Assembly (NCBI GenBank): GCA_017457085.1
Contig: JAFTID010000039.1
Location: 1 to 57,252 of the forward strand
Length of the DNA: 57,252 bases
Reading direction: 5' to 3'
DNA from: Phascolarctobacterium sp.
GTDB lineage: Bacteria; Bacillota; Negativicutes; Acidaminococcales; Acidaminococcaceae
The notes under the pieces are model-generated. The model was given only the letters and a program-made list of their open reading frames with translations, was not told the origin of the DNA and did no database searches. This document shows positions 11,067-19,122 of this stretch, in pieces (within the stretch, counting starts at the first letter, position 1; the number at the start of each line of letters is the position of its first letter). The position numbers and the translations under genes are program-made.

Positions 11067-12529
11067 AATTCTTCCTCCTGAGCAAGCTCCAATGCTTTGA
11101 GTGAAGCCTTAGCTTTATTCAGACACTCTTCAAATTCCTTTTCGGGAATAGAATCTGCCACAATCCCGGCGCCGCTTCTCACAAATACCTTTCCATTTTT
11201 CTTGTAAATAATACGAATTGCAATGCATGTATCCATATTACCAGTAAAATCTATATATCCAATTGCACCACCATAAATACCTCGTTTATTATTTTCAAGT
11301 TCTCCAATAAGTTGACACGCCCTTATCTTAGGTGCTCCTGAAAGAGTTCCTGCGGGCAGTACCGCTTCTATGGAATCCAAGGCATCTTTATCCTTTCTCA
11401 ACTCTCCCCTCAATGTCGAGCCAATATGCATAACATGGGAGAATCGTTCAACAGAATGGAGCTTTTCAACCCGTACGGTTCCAAAGCGGCTAATCTTCCC
11501 CAAATCGTTTCTACCAAGATCAACCAGCATATTGTGTTCTGCAAGCTCCTTTTTATCAGCAAGCAACTCGGCTTCAAGTGCTTTATCCTCTTCATCAGTC
11601 TTGCCTCTAGGTCTGGTACCTGCTAATGGAAAGGTATGCAGTACACCATTTTCTAATTTAACCAAGGTCTCAGGCGACGCACCCGCAACCTCTACATCGG
11701 TGCCGGAAAAATAAAACATATACGGGGAAGGGTTAATGGTACGAAGAACACGATAAGCATTTAGAAGACTTCCTTCAAAAGGAGCTGCCAAACGATTGGA
11801 AAGAACTATTTGAAATATGTCTCCCTCATGTATATAATGCTTTGCTTTTTCTACCATGCTGCAATATTGTTCCTTATTAAACAATGGAGCTACCTCGCCT
11901 AAAAGCTTACCACTCGTTTCGTTCTTCTTCTGTCCTTTTCGTAGAAGCTCTTCAATCTGCTTAAGCTCCATAACCGCCCTGTTATACTCAACCTCTACAT
12001 CGCCAAGATTCATATTGACAATGAGAATAATTTTTTGTCTAAGATGATCAAAAGCAATAACCTTATCGAAAAGCATCAAATCAACATCCTTGAATGCTTC
12101 ACTATCATCTACAGCGCATTTAACGTTAGGCTCACTGTAGCCAAGATAATCATACGAAAAATATCCTACAAGTCCACCTGTAAAAGAGGGAAGATAATCA
12201 AAGTGTGGACTTTTATATTCCGCAAGAATTTGACGAAGATATTCAGAAGGATTATCCGTCTTAACATTGAACTTGCCAATTTTCATCTCACTACTCATAC
12301 AAGTAATTTCCAGCTTGGGTTCAAAGCCCAGAAAAGTATATCGTCCCCAAGTTTCATTTGCCTGTGCAGATTCAAACATATAGCAATGAGTAGATACATT
12401 TTTTAATATCTTCATAGTTTCTATGGGAGTTGTAAAATCAGAAAGTATTTCACAGCTCACTGGTAACACATTATATTTCCCGACTGAAGCAAATTCCTGA
12501 ACTTCAGCCAAGGTTGGCACAATCTTCAT
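11063..12529 (-). CDS. trpE: Anthranilate synthase component I
   Basis: A 488-residue chorismate-utilising enzyme that makes anthranilate. The C-terminal half carries the family signatures: GDIFQIVLSNR, GASPETLVKL, PLAGTRPRGKT, LVDLGRNDLGKI and LPAGTLSGAPKIRA. The N-terminal part contains SCEILSDFTTPIET, in the region that binds feedback tryptophan. ATG at 12529 is preferred over the upstream TTG at 12544 because GGAGG lies eight bases before the ATG. First gene of the trp operon, behind a tryptophan T-box leader. Confidence 0.96.
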   Translation of the reverse strand: MKIVPTLAEVQEFASVGKYNVLPVSCEILSDFTTPIETMKILKNVSTHCYMFESAQANETWGRYTFLGFEPKLEITCMSSEMKIGKFNVKTDNPSEYLRQILAEYKSPHFDYLPSFTGGLVGYFSYDYLGYSEPNVKCAVDDSEAFKDVDLMLFDKVIAFDHLRQKIILIVNMNLGDVEVEYNRAVMELKQIEELLRKGQKKNETSGKLLGEVAPLFNKEQYCSMVEKAKHYIHEGDIFQIVLSNRLAAPFEGSLLNAYRVLRTINPSPYMFYFSGTDVEVAGASPETLVKLENGVLHTFPLAGTRPRGKTDEEDKALEAELLADKKELAEHNMLVDLGRNDLGKISRFGTVRVEKLHSVERFSHVMHIGSTLRGELRKDKDALDSIEAVLPAGTLSGAPKIRACQLIGELENNKRGIYGGAIGYIDFTGNMDTCIAIRIIYKKNGKVFVRSGAGIVADSIPEKEFEECLNKAKASLKALELAQEEEL

Positions 12530-12662
12530 ATAACACACCTCCAAATTAAGAAAGCTAAGTTCATTTTAATTTTGATATATTCCATTCCTGTTTCCTTCAG
12601 CGCCCCAAGCGCCACCAACTCTTTGTCAACAGCATTTTAAAACTTCCTTTACAAAATAAAAA

Positions 12663-12953
12663 TCGTCCTTGACAGATATTACTCCATCAAGGACGAATAA
12701 AAACATTTTACCCGCGGTGCCACCTTGAATTCACGGTTTGACCCGTGCACTTGACAGGATACCAACATATCCCCGACAACTAACGTATGCCAACACGTCA
12801 CAGAATACTTAAAGCAACTGCTTCTTTCACTGTGCCCTCAACGGTCCATTTATCGAACTGCATTTCTATTCGGCTCTCAGCTCCCCGAACTCTCTGTGAG
12901 CGCATCTTTCGACTTGATCTCCGTCTCAACGGTTTGTGGTGAATATTTACTTC
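12663..12953 (-). promoter_or_regulatory. Tryptophan T-box leader of the trp operon
   Basis: The minus strand carries the T-box core AAGGTGGCACCGCGGG (about 12726-12711), which in this family pairs with the acceptor end of uncharged tRNA. Upstream is a long Stem I with AGAGAGTTCGG and the specifier region AAATGGACCGTTGAG. The codon in specifier position is TGG (12848-12846), so the leader should read tRNA-Trp. Downstream is the terminator: arms TCGTCCTTGA and TCAAGGACGA (12663-12672 and 12687-12696) followed by TTTTTATTTT. When tryptophan is scarce, uncharged tRNA should favour the antiterminator. The 5' end is placed from the predicted promoter. The 130 bp between the terminator and trpE show no other feature. 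Confidence 0.93.
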
Positions 12954-12959
12954 GCCTTA

Positions 12960-12988
12960 AATTTAGCACTGCTATTTTCTATTGTCAA
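12960..12988 (-). promoter_or_regulatory. Promoter of the trp operon
   Basis: In minus-strand sense, TTGACA (12988-12983) and TAAATT (12965-12960) are 17 bp apart, with the extended TGC just upstream of the -10 box. Confidence 0.75.
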
Positions 12989-13104
12989 CTATTTCTATAT
13001 AAATTTTATGATTTGCTTTTATGTCACAGCTTTTTTGTAAAACGTATTACAAAAAATAAATCCTTCAGCATTTTCAGAAAAGCCAAAGGATTTGAGATAG
13101 TATT

Positions 13105-13311
13105 TTATTTCTTTTGTTTTCTTATTTCGGTAACAGGCACGCCGCCAATTCCCCAGTTATCAGTTTCAACTTCATCAATGACAACAACGGTAGTAGCCTT
13201 GTTTTTACCAAGCACATCGTGGAGCAGGTTGGTTGCACCTTCGATAAGTTGTGCTTTTTGTTCCGGGGTTACGTTACCCTCGCGAGTTATTTTAATGTTT
13301 ACGTACGGCAT
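13105..13311 (-). CDS. 4-oxalocrotonate tautomerase family protein
   Basis: A 68-residue tautomerase-superfamily protein. After the initiator Met comes Pro1 (MPYVNIKITREG), the catalytic base of the family, and the rest matches the beta-alpha-beta fold with TVVVIDEVETDNWGIGG. GGAGG precedes the ATG. The substrate in this organism is unknown; such small homologues are common in Firmicutes outside any aromatic pathway. Confidence 0.9.
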   Translation of the reverse strand: MPYVNIKITREGNVTPEQKAQLIEGATNLLHDVLGKNKATTVVVIDEVETDNWGIGGVPVTEIRKQKK

Positions 13312-13410
13312 AAGTAGCCTCCTCTCAAAACTTTTCTGAGATTATTTTATCATATAAAAAAATAAAAGCCTACTTCCTATCGAAAGCAGACTGGATTTTT
13401 ACAAAAAAAT

Positions 13411-13486
13411 TGGTGATCCACCCGCGACTCGAACGCGGGACACCCTGATTAAAAGTCAGGTGCTCTACCGACTGAGCTAGTGGATC
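13411..13486 (-). tRNA. tRNA-Lys (UUU)
   Basis: A 76-nt cloverleaf in minus-strand sense: acceptor GATCCAC/GTGGATC, D-arm AGCTCAGTCGGTAGAGC, anticodon loop CTTTTAA (anticodon TTT), T-arm CCGCG-TTCGAGT-CGCGG, and encoded CCA at 13411-13413. Confidence 0.97.
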
Positions 13487-13572
13487 ACGTCAGTTGCCTC
13501 ATTAGCAACGTTAGTTATTATACAGGCTAAACCGAGCCTTGTCAAGCACTTCTAACAAAATATTTTCACAAA

Positions 13573-13598
13573 AAAAGCACGCCTTACGACGTGCTTTT
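13573..13598 (-). terminator. Terminator of the CofE-like gene
   Basis: Arms AAAAGCACG and CGTGCTTTT (13573-13581 and 13590-13598), followed in minus-strand sense by TTTTGTG. An interspersed element (13616-13736) lies between the gene's stop and this terminator. Confidence 0.85.
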
Positions 13599-13615
13599 AA
13601 TTTTGTAATAACCAT

Positions 13616-13736
13616 AAAATTTCTAGAAGTGCCGGAAGGCGCGAAGCAGTGAAATTCGTGAAGCGAAGGCGTACTAAACGTACGTCGAGCAAACGAATGA
13701 ACTGCGACAAAGCATAACGGTGCTTATAGGAATTTT
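13616..13736 (-). repeat. Interspersed inverted-repeat element, copy A (full length)
   Basis: About 121 bp. Outer arms AAAATTTCTAGAAG (from 13616) and CTTATAGGAATTTTA (to about 13736) are nearly complementary. Middle arms GCAGT/ACTGC and ATTCGT/ACGAAT pair. The tip GGCGTACTAAACGTACGTC is shared in form with copies B and C, and the right end carries AAAGCATAACGGTGCTTAT. The element touches the stop codon of the CofE-like gene (13735-13737) and precedes its terminator. Not recognised as a known insertion sequence. Confidence 0.85.
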
Positions 13737-14925
13737 AGTCTGTGAAGTTATCGAAGTAACCTTGAACAAGAACGACAGGTGTCCCCTTATCACCAGATCC
13801 ACTGGTCAAATCGCACAAGGAACCGATAAGGTCAGTCAATTGGCGCGGAGTAGTACCTTGGGAAGCCATGTTGCCAACCAGGTTGCCTTCTTTTTCTTTA
13901 ATAGCATTGGAGATAGCTTCTTTCAGAGCAACACCACTCAAATCTTTGAAGTCATTATCTGCCAAATATTTCAATTTCAGTTCGTTGGGAGTACCAATCA
14001 AACCTTTAGTGAACGCAGGAGAAACAACGGGGTCAGCCAATTCCCAAATTTTGCCTTGGGGATCTTTGAAAGCACCGTCGCCATAAACCATAACTTCCAC
14101 GTGTTTGCCAGTCAGTTCCATAATCTTAACTTGTACTTCTTCAACCATGTCTTGGCATTCGCGGGGGAACAGTTTAATTTGGTCTTCAGTAGATTTGTTG
14201 GAGCCCAACAAACCATAACGAACATTATAACCACTGCCATTGATGGGAGCAGTCAAAATATCATCCAAGCTGCATACAACTTTCGCACCATTTTCCATCA
14301 GGATACGTTTAGTTCTAACGCGGGTGTGAATATCGCAGTTCAAAATGCAGTCAGCATATTTCAAAATAGTTTTAGCTTGGTTTGCGAAGATAACTTCAAC
14401 TTCTGCGCCTGCACCAGTAATGAGGTCAGCATAATATTGAACGTAATCTACACCAGTAAATTCGTGTTTGTTGTCGCCAAACAATTCACGATATTTTTCT
14501 AAAGTAAGCACATCACTATAGGGATTAACGCCTGCCTCGTCCAATTGGTCATAGGTCAACAAAGCGTTGCCAACTTCGTCGCTAGGATAGCTGAGCATGA
14601 GCACAACTTTTTTAGCACCTTTTGCAATACCACGCAAGCAGATTGCAAAACGGTTACGGGACAAAATCGGGAAAATAACGCCAATGGTTTCGCCGCCCAA
14701 TTTTTCTTTTACATCTGCGGCGATATCATCAACAGAAGCATAGTTGCCTTGAGCTCTAGCTACAACAGATTCAGTTACAGAAATAACGTCTCTGTCACGC
14801 AGTTCAAAGCCTTCATATTTTGCAGCTTCCAGAACGCTATTAACTACAATATCGGGTAAGTTATCTCCTTCGCGAATAATCGGGCAACGAATGCCTCTAG
14901 AAACAGTACCCACTCTTCTTTCCAT
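13735..14925 (-). CDS. Coenzyme F420-0:L-glutamate ligase (CofE) family protein
   Basis: A 396-residue protein resembling the CofE/FbiB ligase family (VGTVSRGIRCPIIREGD, RDRDVISVTESVVARAQGNYASVDDIAADV, VMVYGDGAFKDP). In methanogens and actinobacteria CofE adds glutamate to F420-0. Longer homologues of this type occur in Firmicutes that are not known to make F420, so the substrate here is uncertain. Start ATG 14925 is chosen over an upstream ATG because GGAGG sits nine bases before it. Promoter at 15019-15047. Monocistronic. Confidence 0.75.
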   Translation of the reverse strand: MERRVGTVSRGIRCPIIREGDNLPDIVVNSVLEAAKYEGFELRDRDVISVTESVVARAQGNYASVDDIAADVKEKLGGETIGVIFPILSRNRFAICLRGIAKGAKKVVLMLSYPSDEVGNALLTYDQLDEAGVNPYSDVLTLEKYRELFGDNKHEFTGVDYVQYYADLITGAGAEVEVIFANQAKTILKYADCILNCDIHTRVRTKRILMENGAKVVCSLDDILTAPINGSGYNVRYGLLGSNKSTEDQIKLFPRECQDMVEEVQVKIMELTGKHVEVMVYGDGAFKDPQGKIWELADPVVSPAFTKGLIGTPNELKLKYLADNDFKDLSGVALKEAISNAIKEKEGNLVGNMASQGTTPRQLTDLIGSLCDLTSGSGDKGTPVVLVQGYFDNFTD

Positions 14926-15018
14926 AAAAATGTGCCTCCACAATATAGAATAAAACACTAAATATCTTCAGACCAATCCCGAATGATATATATGAGTATT
15001 TACAAAACTTACGCAGTC

Positions 15019-15047
15019 ATTATAACTTATCGTTTCTAATCCTGCAA
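15019..15047 (-). promoter_or_regulatory. Promoter of the CofE-like gene
   Basis: Minus-strand TTGCAG (15047-15042) and TATAAT (15024-15019) with a 17-bp spacer, about 94 bp upstream of the start codon. Confidence 0.75.
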
Positions 15048-15308
15048 GATAAACATAATTCACCTTGTTAAAATTCTGCCTAAACACCTAAAAATCCTGC
15101 TCAAATTGTAAAATAGAAGAAATTTTTTCTTTCCAAACTATCGCCTAATAATTCAAGCAGATAGTTCGGATTTTTAAGGGCATCTGGCAAAAATTCCAGA
15201 TTTATTATAATACGCACCTCTTACAATTGCAATATTCTCGAATGAAAATTATTGCTCTCTCACAAATATTCGAAAAACTTTCAAAAATTAACCAATTTCT
15301 AGAAATAA

Positions 15309-15336
15309 AAAGACCTGCGCTAAGCACAGGTCTTGT
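15309..15336 (-). terminator. Terminator of dnaB
   Basis: Arms AAGACCTG and CAGGTCTT around 15310-15335, followed in minus-strand sense by TTTTTATTTC. Confidence 0.85.
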
Positions 15337-15374
15337 ATAAAAGCTATAACTTTGTCAGAAAAACTTAGGCTAAT

Positions 15375-16736
15375 TTATTCTTTTACCTTTGAAAAGCTAA
15401 TAAACTTGGTGAATTGTTTGTGGAAGAACAGATTAACGGTATCAACGGGACCATTACGATGCTTCGCAATAATAAGCTCTGTCACGTTTTGATTTTCTGT
15501 TTCCGGATTGTAGTAATCTTCACGGTAGAGGAAGGCTACAATATCCGCGTCTTGTTCCAAGGAACCAGATTCACGCAGGTCACTAAGCATGGGGCGTTTA
15601 ACTTGGCGAGCTTCAACGCCACGGCTTAATTGGGAAAGTGCGATTACAGGCACGTCAAGTTCACGTGCCAAAGCTTTCAAGGAGCGGGAAATTTCGGAAA
15701 CTTCGTTTTGACGGTTGTCGCTGCTCTTACCTTTGCCACTACCTTGCATCAATTGCAGATAGTCTACCACAATCAAATCCAAGCCATGCTCTGCTTTCAG
15801 ACGGCGAGCGCGACTGCGCATATCCATAGCAGTAATACCGGGAGTATCATCAATATAAATCTTCGCTTTGTACATATCTTCGCAGGCTGCCCACAAAGCA
15901 TTCCATTCTTTTTCACCCATTTCGCCAGTACGCAAGCGTTGGGAATCAATATTTGCTTCTGCGCAGAGCATACGGTTTACCAACTGCTCCTTGCTCATTT
16001 CTAAACTAAAGAAGGCTACGGAAAGAGGTTCTTTCTTGCCAAGCTTTCTATGACCACGCAAGGCAACATTTTGCACAACGTTCAGAGCAAAAGCAGTTTT
16101 ACCCATGGAAGGACGCGCTGCCAAAATTATAAAGTCAGAGGGGTGCAAGCCGGAAGTAAGCTTGTCCAAATCGGTGAAACCTGTAGGGATACCAGTCAAG
16201 CCGCCTTTATTTTCAGCAAGAGTTTGAATCATCTCTACTGCGTTTTCCAAAATATTGCCAATGGCAGTAAATTCTGCGTTCTTGCCACGATTGGAAATTT
16301 CTAAAATGCGACGTTCTGCTTGGTCCAGCAAAATGTTTACTTCGTCATTAGCTTCGTAGCCCATGGCAGCAATTTCAGTAGAAACCTTTACCATTTGGCG
16401 CAATACAGATTTTTCGTAAACAATTTTAGCGTGATACTTTACGTTAGCAGCAGTAGGCACGGCATTTGCCAAGGAAGTGATGTAAGCAATGCCACCTACG
16501 TCTTCCAATTTATTTTCACGGCGCAGAACATCAGTAACAGTAACTAAATCGATGGCTTCATTTTTGCCGTAAAGCTCCATCATGGCATTGAAAACCACGC
16601 GATGAGCCTCGCGGTAAAAATCACTGGCTCCAATAATTTCAGTTACCTGCGCCATTGCAGTATTATCTATTAAAATTGCACCAAGTACGGATTGCTCTGC
16701 ATCTATACTTTGAGGTGGCATACGTTCTTCTAACAT
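15375..16736 (-). CDS. dnaB: Replicative DNA helicase
   Basis: A 453-residue hexameric helicase that unwinds DNA at the fork. The N-terminal domain begins with PPQSIDAEQSVLGAILID. The RecA-like domain has Walker A ARPSMGKTAFALN, the segment AFFSLEMSKEQLVNRML, Walker B DLIVVDYLQLM and ALSQLSRGVEARQVKRPMLSDLRESGSLEQDAD. ATG 16736 is chosen over ATG 16742 because the GAGG is nine bases from the former and only three from the latter. In many Firmicutes it adjoins rplI; here trp and other genes lie between them. Confidence 0.96.
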   Translation of the reverse strand: MLEERMPPQSIDAEQSVLGAILIDNTAMAQVTEIIGASDFYREAHRVVFNAMMELYGKNEAIDLVTVTDVLRRENKLEDVGGIAYITSLANAVPTAANVKYHAKIVYEKSVLRQMVKVSTEIAAMGYEANDEVNILLDQAERRILEISNRGKNAEFTAIGNILENAVEMIQTLAENKGGLTGIPTGFTDLDKLTSGLHPSDFIILAARPSMGKTAFALNVVQNVALRGHRKLGKKEPLSVAFFSLEMSKEQLVNRMLCAEANIDSQRLRTGEMGEKEWNALWAACEDMYKAKIYIDDTPGITAMDMRSRARRLKAEHGLDLIVVDYLQLMQGSGKGKSSDNRQNEVSEISRSLKALARELDVPVIALSQLSRGVEARQVKRPMLSDLRESGSLEQDADIVAFLYREDYYNPETENQNVTELIIAKHRNGPVDTVNLFFHKQFTKFISFSKVKE

Positions 16737-16854
16737 GGTCATCTTCCTCTAACAATCTTTTTCTGGATAAGTAAGTTAATTATACTATCAAATTCAACTT
16801 TAAAGAATACTTCTATGGGAAAAAATCTTTAATCGCCATTTCGCTACAGACAAA

Positions 16855-16881
16855 AACAGCTCCCCAAATTGGAGAGCTGTT
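16855..16881 (-). terminator. Terminator of lysA
   Basis: Arms AACAGCTC and GAGCTGTT (16855-16862 and 16874-16881), then TTTTGTC in minus-strand sense. A minimal interspersed element lies between it and the lysA stop. Confidence 0.85.
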
Positions 16882-16894
16882 AATTCTAAAACTT

Positions 16895-16926
16895 AAAACG
16901 CCTCAGAAATGCTTATCACGCGTTTT
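16895..16926 (-). repeat. Interspersed element, copy E (minimal form)
   Basis: Only the two ends of the family are present: AAAACGCCTCAGAAATGC joined to GCTTATCACGCGTTTT, forming a short hairpin that includes the lysA stop (16916-16918). The flanks match those of copy C closely, as if the central part were missing or never inserted. Confidence 0.7.
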
Positions 16927-18193
16927 CTAAAAGTTCGTCACCAAATGCGCAGCCTTCGAAGGTAGCAAAATAATCCTTCGGAGTTTCCGCACGTCTAATC
17001 ATTTGAGTGCTGCCGTCTTCTTTCAGCAAAATTTCTGCACTACGCAATTTGCCGTTGTAGTTGTAGCCCATTGCAAAACCGTGAGCACCTGCATCGTGGA
17101 TAAAGAGCAAATCGCCTTTGTCAATTTTCGGAAGCATTCGGTCAATGGCAAATTTATCGTTATTTTCGCACAAGCCACCGGTCACGTCATACATGTAATC
17201 GCAGGGAGCATCTTCTTTCCCCATAACGGTAATGTGGTGATAGGAGCCATAGATTGCAGGGCGCATCAAGTTAGCTGCGCAAGCATCAAGGCCAATGTAT
17301 TCTTTGTGGGTGTGTTTTTCGTGAATAGCCTTTGCAACCAAAGCACCATAGGGAGCCAGCATAAATCTGCCCAGCTCGGTAAAGATTTTTACATCACCCA
17401 TGCCTGCAGGCACGAGGATTTCTTCGTAAGCTTTGCGTACACCTTCGCCAATGGCGAGGATGTCGTTTTCCGGTTGGTCAGGTTTGTAAGCGATACCGAT
17501 ACCGCCGGAAAGATTGATGAACTCGATGTGTGCGCCAGTTTCTTCTTTTAATTCAACTGCTACTTGGAAAAGGATGCGTGCCAATTCCGGATAGTAGTCA
17601 TTGGTAACAGTATTGGAAGCCAAGAAAGCGTGCATGCCAAAATGTTTTACGCCTTTTGCCAATAATTTTTTGTAGGCTTCGGTCATTTGCGGGCGAGTCA
17701 AACCGTATTTAGCATCACCGGGGTTATCCATAATGTTATTGGCAATGGAGAATTTTCCACCAGGATTGTAACGGCAGCTAATAGTTTCAGGAATATCTGC
17801 TACTTGTTCCAAGAAATCGATGTGAGTAATATCGTCCAAGTTAATAGTAACGTTTAGTTTGCGAGCCAGTTGGAAATCTTCTGCAGGAGTTGCGTTGGAG
17901 GAGAACATAATCTCGCTTTCCTTGAAGCCAACTGCATCGGACATCAAAAGCTCGGTGTAGGAGGAGCAGTCTGCACCGCAGCCTTCTTCACGCAAAATTT
18001 GCAGGATGGACGGATTGGGAGTAGCCTTTACTGCGAAATATTCTTTGAAGCCTTTGTTCCAGCTAAAAGCTTGGTTTACAAGACGAGCAGTTTTACGGAT
18101 ACCAGCTTCGTCATACAGATAAAAAGGAGTTGCGTATTGAGACGCAATATTTTCAAGTTGTTCTTTAGTAACAAACGGAATTTTCTTAGCCAC
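16916..18193 (-). CDS. lysA: Diaminopimelate decarboxylase
   Basis: A 425-residue PLP enzyme of the alanine-racemase fold that makes lysine from meso-diaminopimelate. The PLP lysine is in EYFAVKATPNP (about Lys56). Further signatures are FINLSGGIGIAY (glycine loop), TELGRFMLAPYG and DVTGGLCENNDKFA, which carries the active-site cysteine. The start is GTG at 18193, eight bases inside the end of the upstream regulator gene with AAAGGTG upstream; an in-frame TTG further up is less likely. Coupling with the TrmB-like regulator suggests it acts on this locus. Confidence 0.93.
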   Translation of the reverse strand: MAKKIPFVTKEQLENIASQYATPFYLYDEAGIRKTARLVNQAFSWNKGFKEYFAVKATPNPSILQILREEGCGADCSSYTELLMSDAVGFKESEIMFSSNATPAEDFQLARKLNVTINLDDITHIDFLEQVADIPETISCRYNPGGKFSIANNIMDNPGDAKYGLTRPQMTEAYKKLLAKGVKHFGMHAFLASNTVTNDYYPELARILFQVAVELKEETGAHIEFINLSGGIGIAYKPDQPENDILAIGEGVRKAYEEILVPAGMGDVKIFTELGRFMLAPYGALVAKAIHEKHTHKEYIGLDACAANLMRPAIYGSYHHITVMGKEDAPCDYMYDVTGGLCENNDKFAIDRMLPKIDKGDLLFIHDAGAHGFAMGYNYNGKLRSAEILLKEDGSTQMIRRAETPKDYFATFEGCAFGDELLENA

Positions 18194-18893
18194 GGTTATC
18201 ACCTTTCTGCAATTCAATAAGCTTTATTTCGTTTTTCAGCGCATCCTTGAACAAATCGACTAGGTTACGCTTACAGGAATATAAACAAGTCGAATTTTCG
18301 TCATCTTCTAAATCGCCGGTTACAACGGTTTGCGAATCGGCGATGAGACGAATTTGCTCATTTTGCTTTTCGGTGCCGTAGCAGATTGCCTGCGGCAAAG
18401 TAAATTGTTCATCGCTGATGATTACCACTTTTAACCCACGGTTGAGCGCATCTAACAATTCTGCTTTCAGCAGCTCCATTACCCTTTTGTTAGCGGAAAC
18501 ATAAATGCGAGCTTCTGCTTGGCGAACTGTGTTCTTTAATTTATTGATAATTTCCAGTTCACCTTTAATGGTAATGTACCCTTCTGCATCACTTTTCAAA
18601 ACCGGCAGCTGATTTAAAACATCTTTCTTAATTTCTTGCAGTCTGTCAATTTTGTTGGAGCAGAATTCCTCAGGCGAAACCGGAGTATAGCGGGTAACCT
18701 TGCCTTCTTCCAAAACATAGGCAGCTCCCTTGTCTACCAAGCCTGCCAAAGCAGTGTAGGTATTGGAACGGCTGATGCCTGTTTGTTTTGCTGCTTCGTA
18801 GCCGGTCAAGTAACCTTCTTTTAAAAGCAGCACGTACAAAGTTGCCTCTTGTTTTGTTAGGTTAAAATGTGTTAATCCTTCGATAAGATCCAT
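18186..18893 (-). CDS. TrmB-family transcriptional regulator
   Basis: A 235-residue regulator with an N-terminal winged helix (about 1-70: LTKQEATLYVLLLKEGYLTGYEAAKQ then ISRSNTYTALAGLVDKGAAYVLEEGKVTRY), a short coiled linker (about 80-100), and a C-terminal phospholipase-D-like effector region (about 110-230) typical of TrmB proteins. TrmB-type proteins usually sense sugars; here the gene is translationally coupled to lysA, so a link to lysine or cell-wall metabolism is inferred. The GAGGG is only three or four bases from the ATG, a short spacing. A strong promoter with a dyad lies upstream. Confidence 0.85.
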   Translation of the reverse strand: MDLIEGLTHFNLTKQEATLYVLLLKEGYLTGYEAAKQTGISRSNTYTALAGLVDKGAAYVLEEGKVTRYTPVSPEEFCSNKIDRLQEIKKDVLNQLPVLKSDAEGYITIKGELEIINKLKNTVRQAEARIYVSANKRVMELLKAELLDALNRGLKVVIISDEQFTLPQAICYGTEKQNEQIRLIADSQTVVTGDLEDDENSTCLYSCKRNLVDLFKDALKNEIKLIELQKGDNRG

Positions 18894-18925
18894 AATCCCT
18901 CATTTGGCTCTTCTTTCTTGTTTAT

Positions 18926-18971
18926 TGTTCCTGTTTGAGAACACTATACTAAAATTTTCTTGAGTTGTCAA
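18926..18971 (-). promoter_or_regulatory. trmB-lysA promoter with overlapping dyad operator
   Basis: Minus-strand TTGACA (18971-18966) and TATAGT (18948-18943) are 17 bp apart. Just downstream is TGTTC-8 bp-GAACA (18943-18926), whose first base overlaps the -10 box. This is a natural place for autoregulation by the TrmB-like protein; that role is inferred. Confidence 0.7.
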
Positions 18972-19059
18972 CTGCTAACCAAAACTTCCCAAAAAAGAAC
19001 GCTCTTTTCAAAATTACTACCCTCTTTTTGTAATCACCTTTACATTTAGAAAAAGTAAA

Positions 19060-19086
19060 AACGCCATCCACAAAAGGGATAGCGTC
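19060..19086 (-). terminator. Terminator of the cold-shock gene
   Basis: Imperfect arms AACGCCATCC and GGATAGCGTC (19060-19069 and 19077-19086), then TTTTTACTTTTTC in minus-strand sense. Confidence 0.8.
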
Positions 19087-19122
19087 TCAACTTACTACTT
19101 AAAAATTTGGTAAAGCTCAGTT

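Larger units (their letters stand above)
14959..15374. other. Intergenic region with a promoter and tandem hairpins
   Basis: This 400-bp gap holds the CofE-like gene promoter, the dnaB terminator, and two dyads between them: AACTATC/GATAGTT (about 15138-15172) and ATCTGG/CCAGAT (about 15182-15201). On the plus strand each is followed by a T-rich run, although no plus-strand gene lies upstream. The minus strand also carries a G-rich patch, AGGTGTTTAGGCAG, at about 15092-15079. No open reading frame is supported. Confidence 0.5.

Noticed and set aside
12896-13339. Plus-strand gene across the T-box and tautomerase
   Set aside because: It overlaps a clear T-box leader and a tautomerase gene on the other strand and has no recognisable domain.
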